Of a DNA stretch of 16,280 bases, positions 1-6,696 are shown one piece after another. Numbering within the stretch: position 1 is the stretch's first letter; each line of letters starts with the position of its first letter. The position numbers were made by a program, and so were the translations under genes. A model generated the notes under the pieces. The model did not search any database, was not told the origin of the DNA, and was given only the letters and a program-made list of their open reading frames with translations. The DNA comes from Treponema sp. (GTDB taxonomy: Bacteria; Spirochaetota; Spirochaetia; Treponematales; Breznakiellaceae). The DNA is taken from the NCBI GenBank assembly GCA_031264475.1, contig JAISEA010000071.1:1-16280 (forward strand). Reading direction: 5' to 3'.

Positions 1-108
1 TTTGTTCGGGACATGGATACGGTAGACGGCAAGCCTGTTTTCAACAAAACCGTAGGCTTGCGGGACACGTGGAAGAAGATAGCGGGCAAACACCCTTCGG
101 GTGTTTAA
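1..108 (+). CDS. 3' end of an unidentified gene (partial)
   Basis: Frame 1 is open from the window edge to a TAA at 106-108 and gives 35 residues with a protein-like composition (start [14 protein letters not shown], then a Lys/Trp-containing stretch WKKIAGK). The last five residues, HPSGV, and the stop codon are written by the first hairpin of repeat element A (91-103). I do not recognise the protein from this fragment. The reading frame is favoured because its codons resemble those of neighbouring genes and because three other genes in the window end in the same element in the same way. The upstream part lies outside the window, so function and start cannot be given. Confidence 0.6.
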   Translation, partial: FVRDMDTVDGKPVFNKTVGLRDTWKKIAGKHPSGV

Positions 109-198
109 ATACTTCACGATGGGGCGTTGTTAGAAAGGGGGTTCCGCTTCCACTGACATGACGGTTACGCTTGTAAACAAGCGGAACCTTCTCGTTGT
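91..198 (+). repeat. Dispersed structured repeat, element A copy 1
   Basis: The element opens with the hairpin CACCC-TTC-GGGTG (91-103), then TTTAAATACTTCA, then GCGTTGTTAGAAAGG. It ends in a strong stem: GGTTACGCTTG (163-173) pairs with CAAGCGGAACC (178-188) with one mismatch. GGTTCCGCTT at 140-149 is also a perfect complement of AAGCGGAACC (179-188), so two folds compete for the same 3' arm. Six further copies occur in the window, three in this orientation (10036, 10114, 15816) and three inverted (6449, 6573, 10945). Confidence 0.85.
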
Positions 199-260
199 TA
201 GGAAGGAGTCTCAGCGTTGTCTGATGCTCCGTTCAACGCTACCGCAAGGCAGGTGCCAGC

Positions 261-385
261 GTCATAAGGAGGAGGGGGGCGCATTTTTCCACAACGGAGG
301 ACGGCACACAGACGCCCTTGTGGTGCGCCCCCCTGTCTACAGCCCGCCTTCGGCGGTCTTCCGCCACCCCCACTCCTTCTCCCTA
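261..385 (+). repeat. Dispersed repeat, element B copy 1
   Basis: A GC-rich block begins GTCATAAGGAGG. GGGGGGCGC at 274-282 is the complement of GCGCCCCCC at 325-333, and CCACAA/TTGTGG lies inside this pair. A second hairpin follows, CCGCC-TTC-GGCGG (344-356), then TCTTCCGCCACCCCC. Two other copies are at 10273 and 15951, each downstream of element A in the same orientation. The short lead-in CCGCAAGGCAGGTG (about 242-255) recurs before copy 3. No convincing gene is present in 109-423; the open frame at 158-388 is made of repeat sequence. Confidence 0.75.
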
Positions 386-423
386 TGAAGCCTTAATGTG
401 TTAGTAGTGTACCTCAAAGAGTA

Positions 424-528
424 GACGTTGGCTCTTTGAGAGTGGAAGTCGGGTCTTTGAGAGTAGACATCGGGTCTTTGAGAATGGAACTCGGGTCTCA
501 GAGAGAGGACATCGGGTCTCAGAGAGCC
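424..528 (+). repeat. 21-bp tandem array, left copy (5 units)
   Basis: Five units of 21 bp start at 424, 445, 466, 487 and 508. Each has the form GACNTCGGGTC followed by TTTGAGAGTG-like or TCAGAGAG-like sequence, with small changes between units. The period is a multiple of three and units lack stops in several frames, so long meaningless open frames run across it. The same array, with more units, stands on the other side of the restriction-modification genes (2942-3151). Confidence 0.9.
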
Positions 529-558
529 AAAGCACAGATTAGTAATAGAACAAGAAAC

Positions 559-1998
559 ATGGGTAATGCGGTTTTTGACGTCACTATACCCATAAGCGGA
601 GACGATATTTTGATTGATAACATAGCGCAATTGGATTCTGCCCTTGAAAAAGTGTATAAACCGTTTATGCGTGTTGATAATACGTTAAACAGAAAAATAG
701 TAAGTTTTCAGGCAAACAAAAGCCTTCCTTTTTACAGATGGTATAAATATAAAGAGGGATTTTCCGCGCATTTGGTTGAGTATTATATCCGCAGGCGCGG
801 CATTGATGCTACAAAAAAACTGTTAGACCCTTTTGTCGGAAGCGGCGCGACGCTTTTTTGCGCGAGCGATTTAGGAATTGACGCGCTTGGTATTGAATTG
901 CTACCCATAGGACAACATATTATCAAAGCGCGGGATTTGTTAAACCACTTTTCTTATGATGATTTTGAGACGCTGGTACAGTGGAAAAATAAAAAGCCGT
1001 GGATAGAACACCAAGGGCAGCAAAATTTTACTGTTCTCAAGATTACCAATGGCGCATATTCAGAGGAAAACAGCGACTTAATAAAAAAATTTCTGTCGTG
1101 TATGCAAAAAGAAAACGAAAACCTTCAAACAGTATTACTGCTTGCGCTATTTTGTATTCTTGAAAGCATTAGTTTTACCCGTAAGGACGGTCAATATCTG
1201 CGTTGGGATCAACGATCAGGGCGTTGTTTAGGCGCGTTACCTTTTAACAAAGGTGAAATACCGAATTTTAATGATGCGATAACCGAAAAACTAGAAGAAA
1301 TCATTCAAGACGTCAGAGGTGGTGTCAATGACGCTCTGTTTAATTTTCCTCCGCCGTCTATACAAAAAGGAAATGTAACAATTATTGGGGGTTCTTGCCT
1401 GCGGGAATTGCCGCGCCTTAACGAAAAAAGCGTTGACCTTGTAATAACTTCACCGCCGTATTGCAACCGCTACGATTACACAAGAACGTATGCGCTTGAG
1501 CTGGCGATGCTTGGCGTTGACGAAACAAAACTTGCGAAATTACGGCAGGAAATGTTGAGTTGCACGGTAGAAAACAGGGAAAAAGACTTGCTGGGCTTAA
1601 ATCCCGCATGGGTTTCTCCCTTGTCAATGTGCGACAATCACGAATTATTGCAACGAATACTCGCATACCTTTATTCAAAAAAAGAAAATAAAACGCTTAA
1701 TAACAATGGGATTCCCCGCATGGTAAAAGGTTACTTTTACGAAATGGCGTGTGTTGTTTATGAACTCTACCGTGTTCTGCGATCAGGCGGTGAAGTCGTC
1801 ATGGTGAACGATAATGTGAGGTATGCGGGGGTAAGTATCTCCGTTGACCTTATATTAGCAGATATAGCCGCAAAAGTGGGTTTTCAAATAGAGGAAATCT
1901 CCGTTTTACCCATCGGAAAGGGAAATAGTAGTCAGCAAATGGGCATATACGGCAAAGAATCATTGCGAAAATGCGTATACATCTGGAGGAAAAACTAA
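559..1998 (+). CDS. AvaI/BsoBI-type DNA methyltransferase (amino-methyltransferase)
   Basis: The 479-residue protein transfers a methyl group from S-adenosylmethionine to an exocyclic amino group of DNA, probably cytosine N4 in the AvaI-type site CYCGRG. The AdoMet-binding motif DPFVGSGAT is at residues 90-97 and the catalytic motif SPPY at 298-301. About 200 residues lie between them, which places the target-recognition part in the middle (alpha-like order). The N-terminal stretch ending in PFYRWYKYKEGFS resembles motif X. Specificity is inferred from the partner endonuclease, which overlaps its stop by one base. The ATG at 559 is preferred although its ribosome binding site is weak. The frame continues upstream to a TTG at 436, but those 41 codons only translate the 21-bp array. 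The gene is visibly AT-richer than its neighbours, which suggests horizontal transfer. No controller protein gene is present. Confidence 0.87.
   Translation: MGNAVFDVTIPISGDDILIDNIAQLDSALEKVYKPFMRVDNTLNRKIVSFQANKSLPFYRWYKYKEGFSAHLVEYYIRRRGIDATKKLLDPFVGSGATLFCASDLGIDALGIELLPIGQHIIKARDLLNHFSYDDFETLVQWKNKKPWIEHQGQQNFTVLKITNGAYSEENSDLIKKFLSCMQKENENLQTVLLLALFCILESISFTRKDGQYLRWDQRSGRCLGALPFNKGEIPNFNDAITEKLEEIIQDVRGGVNDALFNFPPPSIQKGNVTIIGGSCLRELPRLNEKSVDLVITSPPYCNRYDYTRTYALELAMLGVDETKLAKLRQEMLSCTVENREKDLLGLNPAWVSPLSMCDNHELLQRILAYLYSKKENKTLNNNGIPRMVKGYFYEMACVVYELYRVLRSGGEVVMVNDNVRYAGVSISVDLILADIAAKVGFQIEEISVLPIGKGNSSQQMGIYGKESLRKCVYIWRKN
1985..1990 (+). promoter_or_regulatory. Ribosome binding site of the endonuclease gene
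   Basis: GGAGGA lies seven bases before the ATG at 1998, inside the last codons of the methyltransferase gene. It fixes the endonuclease start and implies coupled translation of the pair (TAATG overlap). Confidence 0.75.
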
Positions 1999-2947
1999 TG
2001 GATTCGCTTCATATTACAAAACCAGAAGACTTGATAACTTCTTACAGTGAAACAAGGGCGGGATTCATCGCCATTGCATTAGAAAAGAACAGGCAGGCGA
2101 CGCCGTATGTTGAAGAAGCCCGCGTCTTGCAGTATAGAATAAAAAAATTGACTCTTCGGATAACTTACTTGACATACTGGATATTAGAAACGGCTTAATC
2201 GCCGCCGCGGGTCTTTCCGATAAAGCCGCTTCTCATTTAGGAGAGGAAGGCTGTACAGCGGCGATCAAAGAATTCATTGAAAAATTTCTTACGCCTGTCG
2301 GAGATGCATTCAAAGAAGAGTTGATATTTCGGTTTCTGTTGACTAAAGGCGATTCTTTGGGCGGGAAAATGCGGAATATTGTAGGCGCTTTAGCCCAAAG
2401 GAAACTATGTTTGTCTGTGATCTCTTCATTAAGACTGTCTAACATTGATTTTTATATCCTTAATAATACAACTAATCAATGGATTTCCTCAAAAGAAATT
2501 GACGATGATACCGAAAGAGAAAATCTAAAAGGTATTTCATGGGAAATATCGCAAAATAAAGACAGGACGTTATATTTTAATATCACAACGCCTCTTGTGG
2601 GAAACAATATCGACATGATTTTATTAAACAGACCGCATACGGAAGATATTAAGTCAGCAATTAGTAGGCATGAAAGTTATATTGCGCTGGGAGAACTGAA
2701 AGGGGGCGTTGATCCCGCCGGGGCAGATGAGCATTGGAAGACCGCAAAGACGGCTCTTGATAGAATCAAAAACGCATTTGATAAAAATGATCTTTCACCA
2801 AAGCTCTTTTTTATCGGCGCGGCGATAGAAAAAAGAATGGCGGTTGAGATTTTTACTAATCTGAAATCAAAATACATCAACAATGCGGCTAATTTAACAA
2901 AGCCTGAACATATAACAGCGTTATCGGATTGGTTGATAAAACTATAA
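1998..2947 (+). pseudogene. AvaI/BsoBI-type restriction endonuclease, interrupted by a -1 frameshift
   Basis: This is a type II enzyme of the AvaI/BsoBI family, expected to cut CYCGRG. The first 50 codons (1998-2147, RAGFIAIALEKNRQATPYVE) match the BsoBI N-terminus as I remember it. The match then continues one frame back from about 2147 (LSDKAASHL, ELIFRFLLTKGDSLGGKMRN, LGELKGGVDPAGADEHWKT). Joined at the A run 2141-2147 the product is 316 residues, the family length. Catalytic equivalents of BsoBI Asp212, Glu240 and Lys242 are present as D206 (in NIDMILL), E233 and K235 (in GELKGG), and the histidine of DEHW is kept. Without frameshifting, translation stops at 2198. The breakpoint A AAA AAA is in the right phase for -1 slippage, so it could be a dead gene, a phase-variable or slippage-dependent gene, or a sequencing error. 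The rest of the gene shows no decay. Confidence 0.88.
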
Positions 2948-3151
2948 TCGGAGATCAGAGAGGAGTTCGGCTCTTTGAGAGTGGACATCGGCTCTTTGAG
3001 AGTAGACGTCGGGTCTCAGAGAGTGGACGTCGGGTCTCAGAGAGTGGACGTCGGGTCTCTGAGAGTGGACATCGGGTCTCTGAGAGTGGACATCGGCTCT
3101 CTGAGAGAGGACATCGGCTCTTTGAGAGTGGATGTCGGGTCTTTGAGAAGG
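2942..3151 (+). repeat. 21-bp tandem array, right copy (about 10 units)
   Basis: Nine clear units start at 2963 and continue every 21 bp to 3151. A degenerate tenth unit (2942-2962) contains the endonuclease stop codon. Units read GACRTCGGSTC then TYTGAGAGTG or TCAGAGAGTG, the same family and orientation as the left array at 424-528. The last unit (3131-3151) merges into the Shine-Dalgarno sequence of the next gene. Open frames cross it on both strands and are judged non-genuine. Confidence 0.92.
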
Positions 3152-3158
3152 AGTGATT

Positions 3159-3809
3159 TTGAATATTCCTATTCTTTTTGAAAATGAAGAATGTATCGTA
3201 CTTAACAAACCTGCTGGGCTGGCGGTTCAAGGCGGCGAAGGCGTGAAGAATTCGCTCGATTCCATCCTTACAGAAGAATTCCCCCAGCATCCCCTCTTGG
3301 TACACCGTCTTGATAAAGACACGTCCGGGGTCATACTTGTGGCAAAGACCAAGACTTCGGCGGCTTTTTTCACGGGCGTTTTCGTGGGAAAAGGCAAAGA
3401 CCCGGGGCGCGTGCTCAAACAGTACAAGGCGGTATGCAAGGGCGAGCCTAAACCAAGAGCAGGCTGTATTAACACGGAGATTTACATCCACGGCTCGGCG
3501 AAGAAAGCCGAAACTCGTTACCGCGTCGTGTCGGTGAAAGATTTACCCCCACTTGTCTCCTTATTGGAAATAGAAACCATTACCGGACGACTGCACCAGA
3601 TACGCCGACATCTCGCGCAAATAGGCGCGCCTATCGTAGGCGACGACAAATACGGCGATTTCCCTTTGAACAAATCACTCCACAAGACGGCGGGTTTGAA
3701 ACGCCTCTTGCTCCACGCTGAACGCCTCGTCATACCAGAGAAAAAGATAGACGTCTCCGCGCCCTTGCCCGTTTACTTCGATTCATTTATAATGAGGAAT
3801 GAGGAGTAG
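3159..3809 (+). CDS. RluA-family 23S rRNA/tRNA pseudouridine synthase
   Basis: The 216-residue enzyme isomerises specific uridines in structured RNA to pseudouridine. The catalytic motif HRLDKDTSG is at residues 49-57 with the nucleophilic aspartate at D52. KPAGLAVQ near residues 17-24 and the later GRLHQIRRHL are further family signatures. There is no N-terminal S4 domain, so it resembles the short RluA type; the exact RNA target cannot be assigned. I choose the TTG at 3159 because AAGGAG (3148-3153) is five bases upstream. The GTG at 3153 would overlap that site. The 21-bp array runs directly into this ribosome binding site, so the array is probably in the 5' leader or holds the promoter. 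The next gene starts three bases after the stop, which suggests an operon. Confidence 0.88.
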   Translation: MNIPILFENEECIVLNKPAGLAVQGGEGVKNSLDSILTEEFPQHPLLVHRLDKDTSGVILVAKTKTSAAFFTGVFVGKGKDPGRVLKQYKAVCKGEPKPRAGCINTEIYIHGSAKKAETRYRVVSVKDLPPLVSLLEIETITGRLHQIRRHLAQIGAPIVGDDKYGDFPLNKSLHKTAGLKRLLLHAERLVIPEKKIDVSAPLPVYFDSFIMRNEE

Positions 3810-3812
3810 AAG

Positions 3813-4382
3813 ATGAAGGCAGACCCAGAAACAGGAAAGAACATATTAGCGGAAGCTTTGAAGAACCCGGTCGGGGGCAAAGAAGACGCGACCTTTCATT
3901 ACTCGCGACCCCATAGATTGGAAAGGGCGAGCCGCGATGTGAAAGACTTGAACGGCGGCATTGTCCGAAGGGCTTCCGTCTTTGGAATACTGAGGTCCTC
4001 AAGGTCTCACGGGGTTTTATTTGTTTCCATCATAGTCTTATGCGCCCTTATTATGATAATAGCGAAGCTGAACGGCGGGAGCGTTTACAGACTCGGGGGC
4101 AATAAACTTACAGGTTCCGCGATGCGCTACGAAGGCTCCACCTTTATAGTATTGAAGAAGACTTTCGCGGAAGGCGCTTACACGGGTCCCGTAGACATAG
4201 CCGTCTCGCCGTCAATTACAGACAGCAACGCTTCCAACGCGCCCGCCGTCTTTACTTGGCGGGTTTACTTCACGCCAGAGGATGAAGATTTCCCCTTCTC
4301 CATACCCTTGGCGGCGCAAAGTCTGACCGTGCTCCTGATAACTGAAACAGAAAACGTCGGTATGACTATAAAAGTCGAATGA
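3813..4382 (+). CDS. Unknown single-pass membrane protein
   Basis: I do not recognise this 189-residue protein. It has a charged N-terminal part (residues 1-65, with SRPHRLERAS at 31-40) and one membrane segment at about 66-86 (GVLFVSIIVLCALIMIIAKL). A soluble C-terminal part of about 100 residues is rich in Thr, Ser and beta-type sequence and ends MTIKVE. By the positive-inside rule the N-terminus would be cytoplasmic and the C-terminal part outside the membrane. The ATG at 3813 has GAGGAG at 3801-3806, six bases away, lying across the stop of the pseudouridine synthase gene, so the two are probably co-transcribed and coupled. There is no cleavable signal or lipobox. Function is unknown. Confidence 0.7.
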   Translation: MKADPETGKNILAEALKNPVGGKEDATFHYSRPHRLERASRDVKDLNGGIVRRASVFGILRSSRSHGVLFVSIIVLCALIMIIAKLNGGSVYRLGGNKLTGSAMRYEGSTFIVLKKTFAEGAYTGPVDIAVSPSITDSNASNAPAVFTWRVYFTPEDEDFPFSIPLAAQSLTVLLITETENVGMTIKVE

Positions 4383-4436
4383 GGCAACGCCTCCTTGTTC
4401 CTCGTGGAAATCAGTTTCTAGGCGCTAGGGAAAGGC

Positions 4437-4468
4437 TTGTCAAAGATAATGTTTTCTTATACTATAAT
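4437..4468 (+). promoter_or_regulatory. Probable sigma-70-type promoter of lysS
   Basis: TTGTCA (4437-4442) is followed by TACTAT (4460-4465, 17-base spacer), overlapping TATAAT (4463-4468, 20-base spacer). The in-frame TTG at 4437 is therefore part of the -35 box rather than the lysS start. Confidence 0.5.
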
Positions 4469-4484
4469 AAGACAAGAGGTTTTT

Positions 4485-5972
4485 ATGATTGATAATGAAA
4501 AGAATTCCGAACAGTCGCTTGTACGCCGGGAGAAGTTGGCGAGGCTCAAGGAAAGCGGCAAAAATCCATTTGTCGTTACGATATTTGATCAGACTCATCA
4601 TTCTGTACATATAAAAGAGCAATTTGACGCGCTTGCGGGGCAGGATGTGTCCATAGCAGGCAGGCTCATATCTTTCCGTTCCAGCGGCAGAGCGTCGTTT
4701 ATGGATATTCAGGATCGGGACGGCAGGATTCAGGTATACGCGAGTGTGAATGATTTAGGCGACGCCGCGTATGGCGAGATCAAAACCTTTGACATCGGCG
4801 ACATTGTAGGGGTCAAGGGGGCGGTATTTAAGACGCAACGCGGCGAAATCTCCATTCACGCGGCGGAGATAACCCTTTTGACGAAATCTTTGGAGCCTCT
4901 TCCCGAAAAGTTCCACGGCTTGAAGGATATAGAGCAGAGGTATCGTCGGCGTTATCTTGACCTCGTTACCAATAGGGATAGTTTCGACGTTTTTCTCAAA
5001 CGAGCGAAGATCATCTCTTCAGTTAGAAACTTTCTTGACGAACAGGGCTTCATTGAGGTTGAGACGCCGATTCTGTCAACCATTGCCTCTGGCGCGGCGG
5101 CGCGACCATTCATCACAAAGTCTAACAAACTAAACATGGAACTCCATTTGCGAATCGCTACGGAACTCTACCTGAAGCGGTGTATAGTCGGCGGCATGGA
5201 ACGGGTCTATGAGCTTGGCAAGGACTTCCGTAACGAAGGGGTTGACATACGCCACAATCCTGAATTCACCATGATAGAGCTGTATCAGGCGTTTACGGAC
5301 TACAAAGGTATGATGGAACTGTGTGAAAATATAATCGCCAACGCGGCAATGAAGATATGTGGCTCAACAAAGGTCAACTACCAGGGCACAGAACTCGACT
5401 TTACTCCACCGTGGCGGCGTGTTACGATGCTTGACGCTATCAAAGAGAATGGGGGACCTGATTTCGAGGAGATTAAAACCGATGAGGATGCGCGGAACGC
5501 CGCGTTTGAATTCCAGCTTGCCGCAGAACTCAAGAAGGAGATAAAAAACTGCTCGCGTGGGGACGTCATAAACGCGGCTTTCGAGCGTTTCGTAGAGAGT
5601 AACCTCATCCAACCTGTCTTTGTCATGGATTATCCCACTGAAATCTCCCCGCTTACCAAACAAAAACCCAACGATCCATCCATGACCGAGCGTTTCGAAG
5701 CTTTCGTGTTCGGTAGGGAAATCGCCAATGCGTATTCCGAGCTTAACGATCCCATCGTCCAGCGAGAGCGTTTCGTTCAGCAGGCGAATGAGCGGGAACT
5801 CGGCGACGACGAGGCGTACCGACTCGATGAAGACTTCATCGCCAGCCTTGAAATTGGTATGCCTCCGACCGGGGGCATGGGAATCGGTATAGATAGAATC
5901 GTCATGTTCCTCACCGACACCTACTCCATCCGCGACGTCATCCTGTTTCCCGTAATGAAGCCCAGCGAATAG
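4485..5972 (+). CDS. lysS: Lysyl-tRNA synthetase, class II
   Basis: The 495-residue cytoplasmic enzyme activates lysine with ATP and charges tRNA-Lys. An N-terminal OB-fold that binds the anticodon spans about residues 60-150 (VSIAGRLISFRSSGRASFMD). The class II core follows: motif 1 around GFIEVETPIL, motif 2 FRNEGVDIRHNPEFTMIELY, and motif 3 GMGIGIDRIVMFL near the end. Length and motif order are those of bacterial LysRS. The ATG at 4485 is chosen because GAGG (4476-4479) lies five bases upstream and because extension to 4437 would translate the promoter. It appears to have its own promoter downstream of the unknown membrane protein gene and ends before the terminator at 6053. Confidence 0.95.
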   Translation: MIDNEKNSEQSLVRREKLARLKESGKNPFVVTIFDQTHHSVHIKEQFDALAGQDVSIAGRLISFRSSGRASFMDIQDRDGRIQVYASVNDLGDAAYGEIKTFDIGDIVGVKGAVFKTQRGEISIHAAEITLLTKSLEPLPEKFHGLKDIEQRYRRRYLDLVTNRDSFDVFLKRAKIISSVRNFLDEQGFIEVETPILSTIASGAAARPFITKSNKLNMELHLRIATELYLKRCIVGGMERVYELGKDFRNEGVDIRHNPEFTMIELYQAFTDYKGMMELCENIIANAAMKICGSTKVNYQGTELDFTPPWRRVTMLDAIKENGGPDFEEIKTDEDARNAAFEFQLAAELKKEIKNCSRGDVINAAFERFVESNLIQPVFVMDYPTEISPLTKQKPNDPSMTERFEAFVFGREIANAYSELNDPIVQRERFVQQANERELGDDEAYRLDEDFIASLEIGMPPTGGMGIGIDRIVMFLTDTYSIRDVILFPVMKPSE

Positions 5973-6052
5973 AGAGCAGAGAGGAAAGAGAATAATAACC
6001 GTTTGCGGTTCGTGGCGGCTGTTAGATATGACTGACACTATGAGGCAAAAAA

Positions 6053-6079
6053 GGCGGCTCGCAGAGCCGCTTTTTTTTT
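6053..6079 (+). terminator. Rho-independent terminator after lysS
   Basis: GCGGCTC (6054-6060), loop GCA, GAGCCGC (6064-6070), then nine T (6071-6079). An A run just upstream could make it work in both directions. Confidence 0.9.
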
Positions 6080-6130
6080 ATTCTTGGTAATGATGCCTGC
6101 GGTTGCCGCGCGTCTGACACTATGCGGTCG

Positions 6131-6268
6131 CGCACTAGAGCAGGTGCCCGCCACGCACTAGAGCAGGTGCCCGCCACGCACTAAGGCAGGTGCCCGCTAC
6201 GCACTAGGACGAGTGCCCGCCACGCACTAAGGCAGGTGCCCGCCACGCACTAAGGCAGGACACTGCCT
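6131..6268 (+). repeat. 23-bp tandem repeat, 6 units
   Basis: Units start at 6131, 6154, 6177, 6200, 6223 and 6246. They share CGCACTARRGC, then AGGTGCCCGCCA, with the last unit diverging at its end. The flanks carry scattered copies of TCTGACAC (6113, 6288, 6309 and variants to 6415). The whole stretch 6080-6448 is GC-rich and holds no supportable gene. Confidence 0.9.
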
Positions 6269-6448
6269 ACCACACGGGCGGTCGCACGTCTGACACCGCC
6301 CACGCCGCGTCTGACACCCGCCGCACGCCGCGAGCCTAGCGCAGGAAGGCGCAGTGCCTGACATCGCCACCCTCCCAACTCGCACGTCTGACATCGACAC
6401 GTGCCTGACACTGCCGAGTGAGTAATGAACAGTGAGCAGGGTGTCAGA

Positions 6449-6572
6449 CAACGCATAGGTTCCGCTTGTTTATAAGCGTAACCGTCATCTCAGTTGGAAG
6501 CGGAACCTCCTTTCGGACAACACCCTTCTTGAAGTATTGAAACAGCCTTTGGCTGTAAACACCCTAAGGGTG
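6449..6572 (-). repeat. Element A copy 2 (first of a 124-bp tandem pair)
   Basis: Inverted relative to copy 1. It starts CAACGCATAGGTTCC and ends with the palindrome CACCCTAAGGGTG. It carries a stem GGTTCCGCTT / AAGCGTAACC and an extra hairpin CAGCC-TTT-GGCTG preceded by GAAGTATTGAAA. Copy 3 follows immediately with the same length. Confidence 0.85.
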
Positions 6573-6696
6573 CAACGCATAGGTTCCACTTGCAAAGCAA
6601 GTGTAACCGTCATGTCAGTGGACGCGGCACACCCTTTCGGACAACACCCCATGTGAAGTATTGAAACAGCCTTTGGCTGTAAACACCCTAAGGGTG
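6573..6696 (-). repeat. Element A copy 3 (second of the 124-bp tandem pair)
   Basis: Same length and order as copy 2 but with different stem arms: ACTTGC-AAA-GCAAGT replaces the CGCTT-type stem, both arms having changed together. The terminal CACCCTAAGGGTG contains the stop codon (6688-6690, minus strand) of the sugar symporter gene. Confidence 0.85.

Noticed and set aside
91..198. Element A as an integron attC site (3' position after genes, hairpins, GTT-containing ends)
   Set aside because: The copies do not carry a consistent RYYYAAC / GTTRRRY pair at their ends, the attached genes are housekeeping genes in mixed orientations, and no integrase is visible.
158..388. Open frame of 76 codons on the plus strand
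   Set aside because: It consists entirely of elements A and B and has no ribosome binding site.
1971..2198. Separate small gene of 75 codons after the methyltransferase
   Set aside because: Its first 50 codons from 1998 are the N-terminus of the AvaI/BsoBI-type endonuclease; the remainder is out-of-frame read-through.
2929..3491. Several overlapping open frames on both strands across the right array
   Set aside because: A stop-free 21-bp repeat makes most frames open. The longer minus-strand one also runs antisense through the real pseudouridine synthase gene.
5364..6038. Minus-strand open frame of 224 codons
   Set aside because: It is antisense to lysS, which has complete class II motifs; the frame is a shadow of codon bias.
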